From Actinomycetes bacterium (GTDB taxonomy: Bacteria; Actinomycetota; Actinomycetes; Nanopelagicales; Nanopelagicaceae): a stretch of 64,000 bases of DNA. Numbering within the stretch: position 1 is the stretch's first letter; the number at the start of each line of letters is the position of its first letter. A program made the translations under genes and the position numbers. This document shows, piece after piece, positions 37,228-45,979 of this stretch. The stretch lies in contig JANXZB010000102.1 of the NCBI GenBank assembly GCA_025355765.1, positions 1-64,000 on the forward strand, given 5' to 3'. Below the pieces are notes generated by a model that had not been told where the DNA came from, made no database searches, and saw only the letters and a list, made by a program, of their open reading frames with translations.

Positions 37228-37955
37228 CCCCGCAATATCTTGAATTGCTCCCTGCAGTTGATGTGAAAGACGGGCAAGCGGTTCGACTCGTGCAAGGGGA
37301 ATTGGCCCGCGAGACGATATACGGCGATCCATTAGAAGTGGCCCTGGAATTTCAAAATTCAGGTGCCGAGTGGCTTCACCTGGTCGACTTGGACGCAGCT
37401 TTTGGCCGCGGGAGCAATTCTGAATTGCTCGCGAAGGTCGTAGGAAAACTAGATATCAAAGTCGAGTTATCTGGCGGCATACGAGATGACGAATCCCTTG
37501 CAAGGGCACTGGCAACTGGCTGTCGGCGAATCAATTTGGGTACTGCCGCTATGGAGAATCCAGATTGGACCTCACGCGTGGTCGCCGAATTTGGAGACCG
37601 CATTGCCGTTGGCTTGGATGTTCGCGGCCGCACTCTTGCTGCCAGAGGTTGGACCAAAGAAGGCGGCGATTTGTACGAGGCACTTGAACGTCTCGATCGT
37701 GACGGATGTGCGCGCTATGTGGTCACCGATGTCGAGCGGGATGGGACTTTGACCGGTCCGAATCTTGAACTATTGAAGTCGGTGTGCGCGGCCACAGATC
37801 GTCCGGTAATTGCTAGCGGCGGCATTTCTTCACTGGCAGATATCCAAGCATTAGTCGCACTTCGTACTGCAGGAGTAGAAGGCGCGATTGTAGGCAAGGC
37901 GCTATATGCCGGCGCATTCACCTTTCCTCAGGCCTTAGCGTTAACGCGTCAATGA
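37224..37955 (+). CDS. priA: Phosphoribosyl isomerase A (HisA, probably bifunctional HisA/TrpF)
   Basis: A 243-residue TIM barrel. The catalytic aspartates are D13 (LPAVDVKDG) and D169 (VTDVERDG). R141-G-W143 ([12 protein letters not shown]) is the arginine-tryptophan pair that in actinobacterial PriA allows both the histidine (ProFAR) and tryptophan (PRA) isomerisations. No trpF is present among the trp genes just downstream, which supports the bifunctional reading. The start overlaps the hisH stop. Confidence 0.9.
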   Translation: MTPQYLELLPAVDVKDGQAVRLVQGELARETIYGDPLEVALEFQNSGAEWLHLVDLDAAFGRGSNSELLAKVVGKLDIKVELSGGIRDDESLARALATGCRRINLGTAAMENPDWTSRVVAEFGDRIAVGLDVRGRTLAARGWTKEGGDLYEALERLDRDGCARYVVTDVERDGTLTGPNLELLKSVCAATDRPVIASGGISSLADIQALVALRTAGVEGAIVGKALYAGAFTFPQALALTRQ

Positions 37956-38725
37956 CCCTCTCCGTGCGGATCATTCCCTGTCTCGACGTGACCGAAGGCA
38001 GGGTCGTCAAGGGCGTCAACTTCACCAACCTCGTTGATGCGGGTGACCCTGTTGAAATGGCTTCGCTATACCAGCGTGAAGGCGCCGACGAACTCACTTT
38101 TCTGGATATTTCTGCCAGCAGTTCTGGTCGCGAAACCACTCTCGACGTGGTCCGAAAAAGTGCCGATGAAGTTTTCATTCCTCTCACAGTCGGTGGCGGC
38201 ATACGGTCAGTTGCAGATGTGAACCAACTTCTGCGGGCAGGTGCCGACAAGGTATCGATCAACACTGCAGCGATTGATCGACCAGAATTGATTGGGGAAA
38301 TCGCCGATACGTTCGGATCTCAAGTTCTCGTGCTCTCCGTGGATGCACGTCGCGCCCCAACAGATTCTGGCTTTGAAGTAACAACCCACGGCGGCCGAAA
38401 AGGAACAGGCATTGACGCCCTCGCTTGGATCGAAAAGGCGGTCAACATGGGCGTTGGCGAAATTTTGCTCAATTCCATGGACGCTGACGGAACTCGAAAG
38501 GGCTATGACATCGAGATGATTCGCGCTGCGCGATCAATATCGCGTGTTCCGCTCATCGCCAGCGGTGGCGCCGGCGCCCTGGAAGATTTCGCTCTTGCCC
38601 TCGATGCAGGAGCCGACGCACTTCTTGCTGCCAGTGTATTTCATTTTGGAGTATTCAGAATCGAAGATGTGAAGCGCTATTTGAGCCAAGCGGGTTATTG
38701 CATTCGCGAGGTGAGTAACCAATAG
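37952..38725 (+). CDS. hisF: Imidazole glycerol phosphate synthase, cyclase subunit
   Basis: A 257-residue TIM barrel that closes the imidazole ring using ammonia from HisH. It has [19 protein letters not shown] at the N-terminus with catalytic D12, VSVDARRA with the second acid, and the phosphate loops GGIRSV and [15 protein letters not shown] joins it to priA. Confidence 0.97.
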   Translation: MTLSVRIIPCLDVTEGRVVKGVNFTNLVDAGDPVEMASLYQREGADELTFLDISASSSGRETTLDVVRKSADEVFIPLTVGGGIRSVADVNQLLRAGADKVSINTAAIDRPELIGEIADTFGSQVLVLSVDARRAPTDSGFEVTTHGGRKGTGIDALAWIEKAVNMGVGEILLNSMDADGTRKGYDIEMIRAARSISRVPLIASGGAGALEDFALALDAGADALLAASVFHFGVFRIEDVKRYLSQAGYCIREVSNQ

Positions 38726-38739
38726 GGCAGAATGCGCCT

Positions 38740-39090
38740 ATGTCCGACTTATATGAACTCCCCGCAGAGGTCGAGAAACTGCTGAAGAGCCCCTTAGATC
38801 TCGTGGCGGCAATCGCCCAAGATAGCGAAAGCGGGGAAGTGCTGATGTTGGCGTGGATGAATAGGGAGGCACTTGCCGCGACAATCGCAACTGGGCGAGC
38901 CACCTACTGGAGCAGGAGTCGCAACGAACTGTGGGTTAAGGGTGCAACCTCTGGCCACACGCAGACAGTTTCATCCATTTCTCTAGATTGCGACGGGGAC
39001 GCCGTCCTTCTAAAGGTGACACAAGTCGGGGGAGCATGCCACACGGGTGAGCGCACGTGTTTTCACAACAACGTTGAGATTACGACCTGA
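38740..39090 (+). CDS. hisI: Phosphoribosyl-AMP cyclohydrolase
   Basis: A 116-residue zinc enzyme, HisI domain only with no fused HisE. It has [35 protein letters not shown] and the zinc ligands in [16 protein letters not shown] six bases before the ATG could be a -10 box for a leaderless internal start. TGATG couples it to trpE, placing histidine and tryptophan genes in one run. Confidence 0.95.
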   Translation: MSDLYELPAEVEKLLKSPLDLVAAIAQDSESGEVLMLAWMNREALAATIATGRATYWSRSRNELWVKGATSGHTQTVSSISLDCDGDAVLLKVTQVGGACHTGERTCFHNNVEITT

Positions 39091-40574
39091 TGAACATCGA
39101 AGATTTTCGCGCATATGCGAAGGAATACAACGTCATACCGGTCTGGCGCAAACTCCTAGCCGATAGCGAGACGCCCCTTGGCGTCTACCGCAAGCTGGCA
39201 AAGAACGCCCCCGGGACTTTTCTCCTTGAATCCGCCGAACACGGCGGTGTCTGGTCGCGTTATTCCTTCATTGGAGTAAGAAGCGAAGCGACACTGACAG
39301 AGAAGGACGGCGCTGCAATCTGGGAAGGAACACCTCCTTCTGGTGCTCCGTCTGGCATGCCTCCGTTGGAGGCTCTTCGGATTGCTGCTGTTCAACTTCG
39401 CTCGCCAAAGATCCAAGGCCTTCCACCGCTCACTGGTGGCCTCGTTGGCTACATGGGATATGACTGCGTTCGTTTCCTCGAGAAGTTGCCCAATCTCGGC
39501 GCCAAGGATGTTCCAGTGCCTGATCTGGCATTCATGCTCACAAGTGATCTTGCCGTGGTGGATCACAACGACGGCACTATCACTCTCATCGCCAACGCAA
39601 TCAATTGGGATGGAAGCGATGCGCACGTTGATGAGGCATGGGCTTCGGCGCAAGGCCGGTTGGATCGGATGCAAAAGGATTTGCTTGCGCCAATTCCTGG
39701 CTTTCTTGCAGAGCTTGATCGCCACTCAGTACCTAACTATAAACGTCACACTTTGGCCGATACCTATCGTTCAAATGTCGAGCGCATCAAAGCAGACATA
39801 GTCGCGGGGGAAGCATTCCAAATCGTTTTGTCGCAGAAGTTTTCCATGGAGTGCAGGGCCGACGCGCTGGACGTATACCGAATGCTCCGCCTCCACAATC
39901 CAAGCCCGTATATGTTTCTTTTGAGGCTGCGAGACGGAGTTGATGTGGTGGGTTCGAGTCCAGAGGCGCTTGTGAAAGTTACCGACGGCGAAGTCCTCAT
40001 ACATCCGATCGCTGGCACTCGCCATCGCGGAGCCTCGCCAGAGGAGGACTTCAGGCTGAGCGAGGAGCTCCTTTCTGATCCGAAAGAGCGGGCCGAACAT
40101 TTGATGCTCGTTGACTTGGGCCGCAATGATCTCGGTCGCGTGTGTGCGCCTGGCAGTGTAGAAGTGGTCGAGTTCATGCACATCGAGCGGTTCTCCCATG
40201 TTATGCATATCGTTTCGACGGTCACAGGGAAATTGGCAGCAAATTCGACTCCAATTGACGCCTTATTGTCGACATTTCCGGCCGGGACTTTGTCCGGTGC
40301 ACCGAAGCCGCGCGCAATGGAGATCATTGAAACTCTGGAGCCAACCCGGCGTGGGATTTACGGCGGAGCAATTGGCTATATAGATTTCACCGGCAACATA
40401 GATGCGTGCATCGCGATCCGTACCGCGGTTATTCATGAGCAAGTTGCATACGTCCAAGCGGGTGGCGGGATCGTTGCTGATTCAGACCCAGAAGCTGAGA
40501 ACCAAGAGACGATGAATAAGGCAGCTGCCGTGCTTGGTGCAATTACCGCTGCCAACGAGATGAAAGCTCTCTAG
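39090..40574 (+). CDS. trpE: Anthranilate synthase component I
   Basis: A 494-residue chorismate-utilising enzyme. The feedback motif FLLESAEHGGVWSRYSFIG near the N-terminus is the tryptophan-binding LLES form. The catalytic half has HPIAGTRHRG, LVDLGRNDLGRV, FPAGTLSGAPKPRAMEII and GGIVADSDPEAE. No trpG or trpD lies nearby. TAGTG links its stop to a small membrane-protein gene. Confidence 0.96.
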   Translation: MNIEDFRAYAKEYNVIPVWRKLLADSETPLGVYRKLAKNAPGTFLLESAEHGGVWSRYSFIGVRSEATLTEKDGAAIWEGTPPSGAPSGMPPLEALRIAAVQLRSPKIQGLPPLTGGLVGYMGYDCVRFLEKLPNLGAKDVPVPDLAFMLTSDLAVVDHNDGTITLIANAINWDGSDAHVDEAWASAQGRLDRMQKDLLAPIPGFLAELDRHSVPNYKRHTLADTYRSNVERIKADIVAGEAFQIVLSQKFSMECRADALDVYRMLRLHNPSPYMFLLRLRDGVDVVGSSPEALVKVTDGEVLIHPIAGTRHRGASPEEDFRLSEELLSDPKERAEHLMLVDLGRNDLGRVCAPGSVEVVEFMHIERFSHVMHIVSTVTGKLAANSTPIDALLSTFPAGTLSGAPKPRAMEIIETLEPTRRGIYGGAIGYIDFTGNIDACIAIRTAVIHEQVAYVQAGGGIVADSDPEAENQETMNKAAAVLGAITAANEMKAL

Positions 40575-40744
40575 TGTTTGCCTTTGTCGCAATCGCGATA
40601 TGCCTCATGGCACTGACTTTCTACTTCGTGCGGAAAATTATCAAGCTTCCCTCTCGATACGAGCGGCGGCCGAAGGATCTCTCGCCTTGGAATGCCCTCG
40701 ACCAAGGAATTGACCCAACAATTTCTGAAAAGCCGAATTCATGA
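40574..40744 (+). CDS. Small trp-operon membrane protein, possibly a shortened TIGR02234 relative
   Basis: A 56-residue ORF placed exactly between trpE and trpC: its GTG overlaps the trpE stop (TAGTG) and its TGA overlaps the trpC start (ATGA), so it is very likely translated. It has one N-terminal membrane segment (FAFVAIAICLMALTFYFV), a basic stretch (RKIIKLPSRYERR) and the tail SPWNALDQGIDPT. Actinobacterial trp operons often carry a membrane protein of about 200 residues here (Trp_oprn_chp, TIGR02234), whose C-terminus, as I recall, ends in a similar W-ALD-G-DPT pattern. This looks like that protein cut down to one helix and its tail. Function is unknown. Confidence 0.75.
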   Translation: MFAFVAIAICLMALTFYFVRKIIKLPSRYERRPKDLSPWNALDQGIDPTISEKPNS

Positions 40745-41514
40745 GCGTTTTGGAACAGATCATTGCTGGAGTTCGCGAAGACTTGGAGATGCGTCGGATT
40801 CCCAAGGGCAAATTATTGGAACAGGTCGCGCAAGCGGCCCCGCCTCTGAGCGCGAGTGAGTATCTTCGCGGTGCGGAAATCTCCGTGATCGCCGAAGTCA
40901 AGCGGTCCTCTCCAAGCAAAGGTGCCCTTGCTCAAATATCTGACCCGGCCGCTCTAGCGAAGATGTACGAAGATAACGGAGCATCAGTTGTCAGTGTCCT
41001 TACCGAGGCAAGGCGCTTTGGCGGATCCCTGGAAGATTTGGATGCCGTCAGAAAGAGCGTCTCTATCCCTGTCCTGCGTAAGGATTTCATGGTTGATGAA
41101 TACCAATTCTTTGAGGCCAGAGCCCACGGTGCAGATCTGGTTCTACTCATCGTTGCCGCGCTCTCACAAATTCAACTTGGTGAATTTCTCGCCCTCACTC
41201 ACGAGTTGGGGATGCAGGCTTTGGTGGAAGTTCACACTGAATCTGAACTTGAACAAGCGCTGGAAGTTTCCGCCCAGATCGTTGGGGTAAATTCTAGAAA
41301 CCTCAAGACATTGGATGTAGACAGAAACGTCTTCGCACAGTTGCTTCCTAAAATTCCCGCCCATAGTGTGAAGGTTGCTGAGTCGGGAATTTCTTCGCGG
41401 GCGGATGTGGAGTACGCCCGGTCATACGGTGCCGATGCCGTCTTGGTCGGGGAGGCTCTTGTCCGCGGGAGCGATCCCGGTGCCACGCTGCGAGCATTAA
41501 TCGGTCGAGAGTAG
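40741..41514 (+). CDS. trpC: Indole-3-glycerol phosphate synthase
   Basis: A 257-residue TIM barrel. Family motifs are [15 protein letters not shown] with the catalytic lysine, [25 protein letters not shown] and [11 protein letters not shown]. It is a stand-alone TrpC without a TrpF domain. It overlaps the small membrane-protein gene by four bases. Confidence 0.97.
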   Translation: MSVLEQIIAGVREDLEMRRIPKGKLLEQVAQAAPPLSASEYLRGAEISVIAEVKRSSPSKGALAQISDPAALAKMYEDNGASVVSVLTEARRFGGSLEDLDAVRKSVSIPVLRKDFMVDEYQFFEARAHGADLVLLIVAALSQIQLGEFLALTHELGMQALVEVHTESELEQALEVSAQIVGVNSRNLKTLDVDRNVFAQLLPKIPAHSVKVAESGISSRADVEYARSYGADAVLVGEALVRGSDPGATLRALIGRE

Positions 41515-41536
41515 GGTTGGCTCATTATGGGTAATC

Positions 41537-42727
41537 ATGAATAGCGTGGAAGCAATCGGACACTTTGGCCCCTTTGGTGGGCGTTTTGTACCAGAGGCCC
41601 TCATTGGTGCGCTGGAGCAATTGGATGCAGCCCATCAAGAGGCAATGACGGATCCGCAGTTTCAAGGGGAACTTGCTCAGCTTCACCTTACATATACCGG
41701 GCGACCCAGCATCATTACCGAGGCCAAGCGATTCTCCGAATACGCCGGCGGTGCTCGGATTCTTCTCAAACGCGAGGACTTGAACCACACCGGAAGCCAC
41801 AAAATAAACAATGTTCTTGGACAGGCGCTTCTAACCAAGAAGATGGGCAAGAAGCGCATCATTGCTGAGACTGGCGCCGGACAACACGGGGTCGCCTCGG
41901 CGACGGCCGCGGCACTCTTTGGTTTGGAGTGCGTCGTTTACATGGGCGAGGAAGACACAAGGCGTCAGGCACTCAATGTGGCACGCATGAAATTGCTCGG
42001 TGCTGAAGTGATTCCAGTAAGTACCGGTTCGAAGACTTTGAAGGATGCGATCAACGAGGCAATGAGGGACTGGGTTACCAACGTTGACACGACGCATTAC
42101 CTTTTGGGAACCGTTGCTGGCCCTCATCCCTTTCCCACGATGGTCCGTGACTTTCAGAAGATCATCGGTGAGGAAGCACGTGCTCAAGTACTTGAATTGG
42201 TCGGACGTCTTCCTGATGCGGTTTTGGCCTGCGTAGGGGGAGGATCAAACGCCATCGGAATCTTCCATGCATTTATTCCAGATTTATCAGTTGATTTGAT
42301 TGGTTTTGAAGCAGGCGGCGAGGGCATAGAGACTGGTCGCCATGCCGCGACAATTACGGGTGGATCAATTGGGGTCTTGCACGGAACTCGCTCCTATGTT
42401 CTGCAAGATGAGAATGGGCAAACCATTGAGTCTCATTCGATTTCTGCAGGGCTTGATTATCCGGGAGTCGGTCCCGAACATGCGTATCTGCACGACATCG
42501 GTCGTGCTCAGTACCGCGCGATCAATGACGATCAAGCTATGAATGCGTTCGCATTGTTGACTAAGACCGAAGGAATTATTCCGGCGATTGAGAGTGCTCA
42601 CGCCCTTGCCGGTGCGATTGAGGTCGGCAAGGAGCGCGGACCCGAGGCGATACTTCTCGTGAATTTGTCGGGTCGCGGTGACAAGGACGTAGAGACAGCG
42701 GCGAACTACTTCAAGATTGATCTGTGA
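41537..42727 (+). CDS. trpB: Tryptophan synthase beta chain
   Basis: A 396-residue PLP enzyme that joins indole and serine. K89 in [15 protein letters not shown] binds the cofactor; [20 protein letters not shown] and the phosphate loop [10 protein letters not shown] are intact. The start follows trpC by 22 bases; the ribosome site is weak. It overlaps trpA. Confidence 0.97.
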   Translation: MNSVEAIGHFGPFGGRFVPEALIGALEQLDAAHQEAMTDPQFQGELAQLHLTYTGRPSIITEAKRFSEYAGGARILLKREDLNHTGSHKINNVLGQALLTKKMGKKRIIAETGAGQHGVASATAAALFGLECVVYMGEEDTRRQALNVARMKLLGAEVIPVSTGSKTLKDAINEAMRDWVTNVDTTHYLLGTVAGPHPFPTMVRDFQKIIGEEARAQVLELVGRLPDAVLACVGGGSNAIGIFHAFIPDLSVDLIGFEAGGEGIETGRHAATITGGSIGVLHGTRSYVLQDENGQTIESHSISAGLDYPGVGPEHAYLHDIGRAQYRAINDDQAMNAFALLTKTEGIIPAIESAHALAGAIEVGKERGPEAILLVNLSGRGDKDVETAANYFKIDL

Positions 42728-43530
42728 TGACGACTCCATTAGAAAAAATGTTTGCGCAGGCGAAAACAGAAAATCGTGCCGCTTTGATCGCCTACCTCCC
42801 CGCTGGATTCCCATCGCCGCAAGGTTGCAAAGACGCAATCGCCGTTTTGGCAGAGGCGGGAGTCGATGCCGTTGAAATCGGCTATCCCTATAGCGACCCA
42901 GTCATGGATGGACCGACAATTCAGAGTGCTGCAGATATTTCCCTTCAGGCAGGCACTGGTGCCAAAGAAGTCTTTTCGACTTTGAAGTTCGCACATGATG
43001 CAGGGTTGCCGGCGGTTGTGATGACGTACTGGAACCCCATCGAGAGGTATGGGGTTGACGGATTTGCCGATGAACTGGCGAAAAATGGCGGCTCGGGAGT
43101 AATTACACCTGATTTGACCATTGAAGAATCTGCACCGTGGGAGAGTGCGGCGGCATCGGCTGGAGTCAACCGAATTTATGTCGTTGCTCCGAGCACCACG
43201 GATGCTCGACTGGCTCTAGTCACCGCTCAGTGCTCAGGTTTTGTGTATGCGGCCTCTTTAATGGGGGTCACGGGAACCCGAACGGATCTTTCCTCAAGCG
43301 GACATGACTTGGTGGCAAGAATTCGGAAAGTCACCGATTTGCCGGTGGCCGTTGGATTAGGAGTCTCTACTCGTGCCCAAGCTCAGAGCGTTGCTGGCTA
43401 CGCCGACGGCGTAATTGTGGGCTCGGCCTTTATTAAGGTCCTTCTTGAGGCAGAAAGCGAGTCCGCAGGGCTGGAGGCTCTCTCGATCCTTGCCAAAGAG
43501 TTGGTGGCCGGCGTTAGAGAAGGACGTTAG
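42727..43530 (+). CDS. trpA: Tryptophan synthase alpha chain
   Basis: A 267-residue TIM barrel that cleaves indole-glycerol phosphate. Catalytic E50 and D61 are in DAVEIGYPYSDPVMDGP. ATG 42727 is used because it overlaps the trpB stop (TGATG); a GTG at 42724 is the alternative. It is the last trp gene; no clear terminator follows in the next 95 bases. Confidence 0.96.
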   Translation: MTTPLEKMFAQAKTENRAALIAYLPAGFPSPQGCKDAIAVLAEAGVDAVEIGYPYSDPVMDGPTIQSAADISLQAGTGAKEVFSTLKFAHDAGLPAVVMTYWNPIERYGVDGFADELAKNGGSGVITPDLTIEESAPWESAAASAGVNRIYVVAPSTTDARLALVTAQCSGFVYAASLMGVTGTRTDLSSSGHDLVARIRKVTDLPVAVGLGVSTRAQAQSVAGYADGVIVGSAFIKVLLEAESESAGLEALSILAKELVAGVREGR

Positions 43531-43625
43531 ATCGCTCATATCGCGACGATCTCTATTGTTCGCTATTCTTCGAGGCGATTCATTTTCAAGAAATTGTCCA
43601 AAATTCAGGGGAAAGAGGAAAGATA

Positions 43626-44297
43626 GTGGCGAAGAAATCCGGTGGAGACAACATCACTCGCAATATTGTGATTGGAATGGTGGTATTTGTCGTTGCGGTC
43701 GGAGTGATCTTCTCTGTTGTGGGAAACAAGGCCCCTGGAGTTGGCTCGACACCCTCTAGCGTCTCCGTAGCGGATGGCTACGGAATTGCCTTCAACTCTG
43801 ATCTGAAAAATAAGCCCACCATTGATCTTTGGGAAGATTTTCAATGCCCAATTTGTAAGCAATTTGAGTTGACCAACGGCGGCTACATTCAGCAACTCAT
43901 CTCTGAAAAGAAGGCAAAAGTGGTTTACCACTTACTTTCCTTTATCGGACCCGAGTCCATCCTGGCTGCCAATGCCGGTGCGTGCGCATCTGATGAGAAT
44001 AAGTTCCTTGCTTTCCACGCCTATCTGTACACCACCCAAGGCACCGAGAATTCAGGTGTCTGGTCTAACGCCGGACTCTTAAGCGCGGGGGCAGCCGTGG
44101 GACTGTCCGATTCTAAATTCAAGAGTTGCGTGAATAAAGGCTCGTATTCCAAGTGGGTCACTACGATCGCAAACGATGGTCAGAAGAAGAACATAAACGC
44201 CACTCCAACCGTTTTCGTTAACGGCAAAGAGATTGATCGAAAGACCCAATACTTTAATCCTGTTGCATTTGCCGCTGCAGTAGAGGGCAAGAAGTAA
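43626..44297 (+). CDS. Membrane-anchored DsbA-like thiol-disulfide protein
   Basis: A 223-residue protein: cytoplasmic KKSGGDN head, one membrane anchor (about 12-32), then an extracytoplasmic thioredoxin-fold domain of the DsbA/Thioredoxin_4 type with the active site C74-P-I-C77 (LWEDFQCPICKQF) and the cis-proline loop ATPTVFVNGKEI. It probably forms or shuffles disulfides in exported proteins. GTG start; a purine-rich GGGGAAAGAGGAAAG precedes it. It ends six bases before lgt. Confidence 0.85.
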   Translation: MAKKSGGDNITRNIVIGMVVFVVAVGVIFSVVGNKAPGVGSTPSSVSVADGYGIAFNSDLKNKPTIDLWEDFQCPICKQFELTNGGYIQQLISEKKAKVVYHLLSFIGPESILAANAGACASDENKFLAFHAYLYTTQGTENSGVWSNAGLLSAGAAVGLSDSKFKSCVNKGSYSKWVTTIANDGQKKNINATPTVFVNGKEIDRKTQYFNPVAFAAAVEGKK

Positions 44298-44303
44298 CCT
44301 TTA

Positions 44304-45131
44304 ATGCGCCGTTCGATTCCTACGCCGTCGATATCCTCCTTTAGCGTAGGACCGCTTACGGTTCACTTTTATGCGCTCTGCATAATTGCGGGGATTGCAA
44401 TTGCAATCTACCTCGGAGATAAAAGGTATCGCCGCGCTGGAGGCGGCGAGAATGTCGTTGCAGATGTCGCGATTGCAGCCGTCCCTGCTGGCATCATCGG
44501 TGGAAGGCTCTATCACCTAATCACTTCTCCTGACGCTTACTTTGGTTCCCACGGTAGGCCCATGGATGCGTTCAAGATCTGGAATGGGGGGATGGGTATC
44601 TGGGGTGCAGTTGCACTTGGCACTCTTGTCGCGTGGTGGCAGCACGAACGCCTTCGCCGGCGAGGACGTGTCGGGATGCTTTCTTTTGCATCATTTGCTG
44701 ACGCATTGGCTCCGGGTCTGCTTTTTGCCCAAGCAGTAGGACGGCTGGGTAATTGGTTCAATGGCGAATTATTCGGGCGACCAACGACTCTTCCCTGGGG
44801 TTTGAAGATCCCACTGAACTTGCGCCCCACCGGTTATGAGGCCTACCAAACCTTTCATCCGACCTTCTTGTATGAAGGGCTTTGGTGTGTCTTCGTTGCG
44901 ATTATTTTAATGTTGCTCGAACGTAAATTCAAACCGGGACAAGGGTTTCTCTTCTACATTGCTGCTTACTGTGTCGGACGTCTCTTTGTTGAGTCTCTGC
45001 GCGTGGACGCTGCGCACACAATCGCTGGGCTACGAGTTAATGTGTGGATGAGCATCATTATCGCGATTCTCGCATCGGTTCTTTTTTGGCGTGCCGGGCG
45101 CGAACGAGAAATGCTTGCCGAAGACTGGTGA
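44304..45131 (+). CDS. lgt: Prolipoprotein diacylglyceryl transferase
   Basis: A 275-residue polytopic enzyme that attaches diacylglycerol to the lipobox cysteine of prolipoproteins. It has the Lgt signature GRLGNWFNGELFGRPT, a HFYALCIIAGI first segment and PTFLYEGLWC. It works upstream of LspA (28567). Confidence 0.96.
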   Translation: MRRSIPTPSISSFSVGPLTVHFYALCIIAGIAIAIYLGDKRYRRAGGGENVVADVAIAAVPAGIIGGRLYHLITSPDAYFGSHGRPMDAFKIWNGGMGIWGAVALGTLVAWWQHERLRRRGRVGMLSFASFADALAPGLLFAQAVGRLGNWFNGELFGRPTTLPWGLKIPLNLRPTGYEAYQTFHPTFLYEGLWCVFVAIILMLLERKFKPGQGFLFYIAAYCVGRLFVESLRVDAAHTIAGLRVNVWMSIIIAILASVLFWRAGREREMLAEDW

Positions 45132-45133
45132 TG

Positions 45134-45139
45134 TAGGCT
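45134..45139 (+). promoter_or_regulatory. Possible -10 box for the leaderless VIT-family gene
   Basis: TAGGCT six bases before the ATG at 45146, with no Shine-Dalgarno between. Confidence 0.45.
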
Positions 45140-45145
45140 TTCCAT

Positions 45146-45853
45146 ATGACTCTAGAGGCGCTGCAAAAACGCAATAAACAACACCGGGCACATCGAGCAG
45201 GTTGGTTGCGTGCGGCAGTTCTAGGAGCCAACGACGGTTTAGTCGCCACGGCATCTTTGATGATCGGTGTATCTGCGGCTAATGCGCATGGTTTTTTAAT
45301 TACAGCAGGAATTGCGGGCATCGTCGCCGGTGCAATGTCTATGGCAGTAGGCGAGTACGTCTCCGTGCGATCACAGAACGACATAGAGGAATCAGACCGT
45401 CTTTTGGAGATGTCCCACCTTGCTCTGGATCCTGCCGGCGAGCTCCTTGAATTGACCAACATTTATATTGACCGCGGTCTGACCCAAGAGTTGGCCCATC
45501 AAGTAGCGATAGCGATGCACGAGAAGGATCCGCTTGCTGCACACTTACGCGATGAACTCGGACAGCACCCGCATACAAAGGCCCGCCCCGTTCAAGCATC
45601 TGTTGCCTCCGCAGCCAGTTTCGTATTTGGGGGACTCATTCCGTTTCTAGGCGCCTTCGCTCCATCGCCAGGGGCTCAAGCATGGAGCATCGTGGCCTTT
45701 GCAATTGTTGGTCTCATTCTCACGGGAATCATGGGCGCCAAGACGTCAGGATCCCCCGTTCTGGCTCCGACCCTGCGCGTGGTCATCGGGGGTTGCATCG
45801 GAATGGCCATCACCGCTGGCATCGGTGCCCTGGTTCATCTCTCTGGCATATAG
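45146..45853 (+). CDS. VIT1/CCC1-family iron/manganese transporter
   Basis: A 235-residue membrane protein. The N-terminal GWLRAAVLGANDGLVATASL is the family hallmark, followed by AGAMSMAVGEYVSVRSQ and a soluble helical metal-binding region rich in Glu, Asp and His (DIEESDRLLEMSHLAL and on to about 148), then three more membrane segments. Relatives move Fe(II) or Mn(II) out of the cytoplasm; the ion cannot be decided here. Probably leaderless. Confidence 0.85.
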   Translation: MTLEALQKRNKQHRAHRAGWLRAAVLGANDGLVATASLMIGVSAANAHGFLITAGIAGIVAGAMSMAVGEYVSVRSQNDIEESDRLLEMSHLALDPAGELLELTNIYIDRGLTQELAHQVAIAMHEKDPLAAHLRDELGQHPHTKARPVQASVASAASFVFGGLIPFLGAFAPSPGAQAWSIVAFAIVGLILTGIMGAKTSGSPVLAPTLRVVIGGCIGMAITAGIGALVHLSGI

Positions 45854-45979
45854 TCTTTGGCCAACCCTCGGAGTTGGTAGGATTGCCGCTCGCGCTGGTG
45901 CTTGCATCAAGACCAACCACGAGATGATTTATTAAGGGCCACTGTCGTCCCTCACCATCGGACAACAGGAGCGCATCAC
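45854..45979 (+). promoter_or_regulatory. gltB leader region
   Basis: 126 bases. CCAAC-CCTCGGA-GTTGG makes a small hairpin just after the VIT-family stop, TAGGAT (45880s) is a possible -10 box, and ACAGGAG precedes the gltB ATG. No clear nitrogen-regulator site was found. Confidence 0.3.

Noticed and set aside
39156-39725. A 189-codon reverse-strand open frame inside trpE
   Set aside because: Complete overlap with conserved trpE sequence and no family features.
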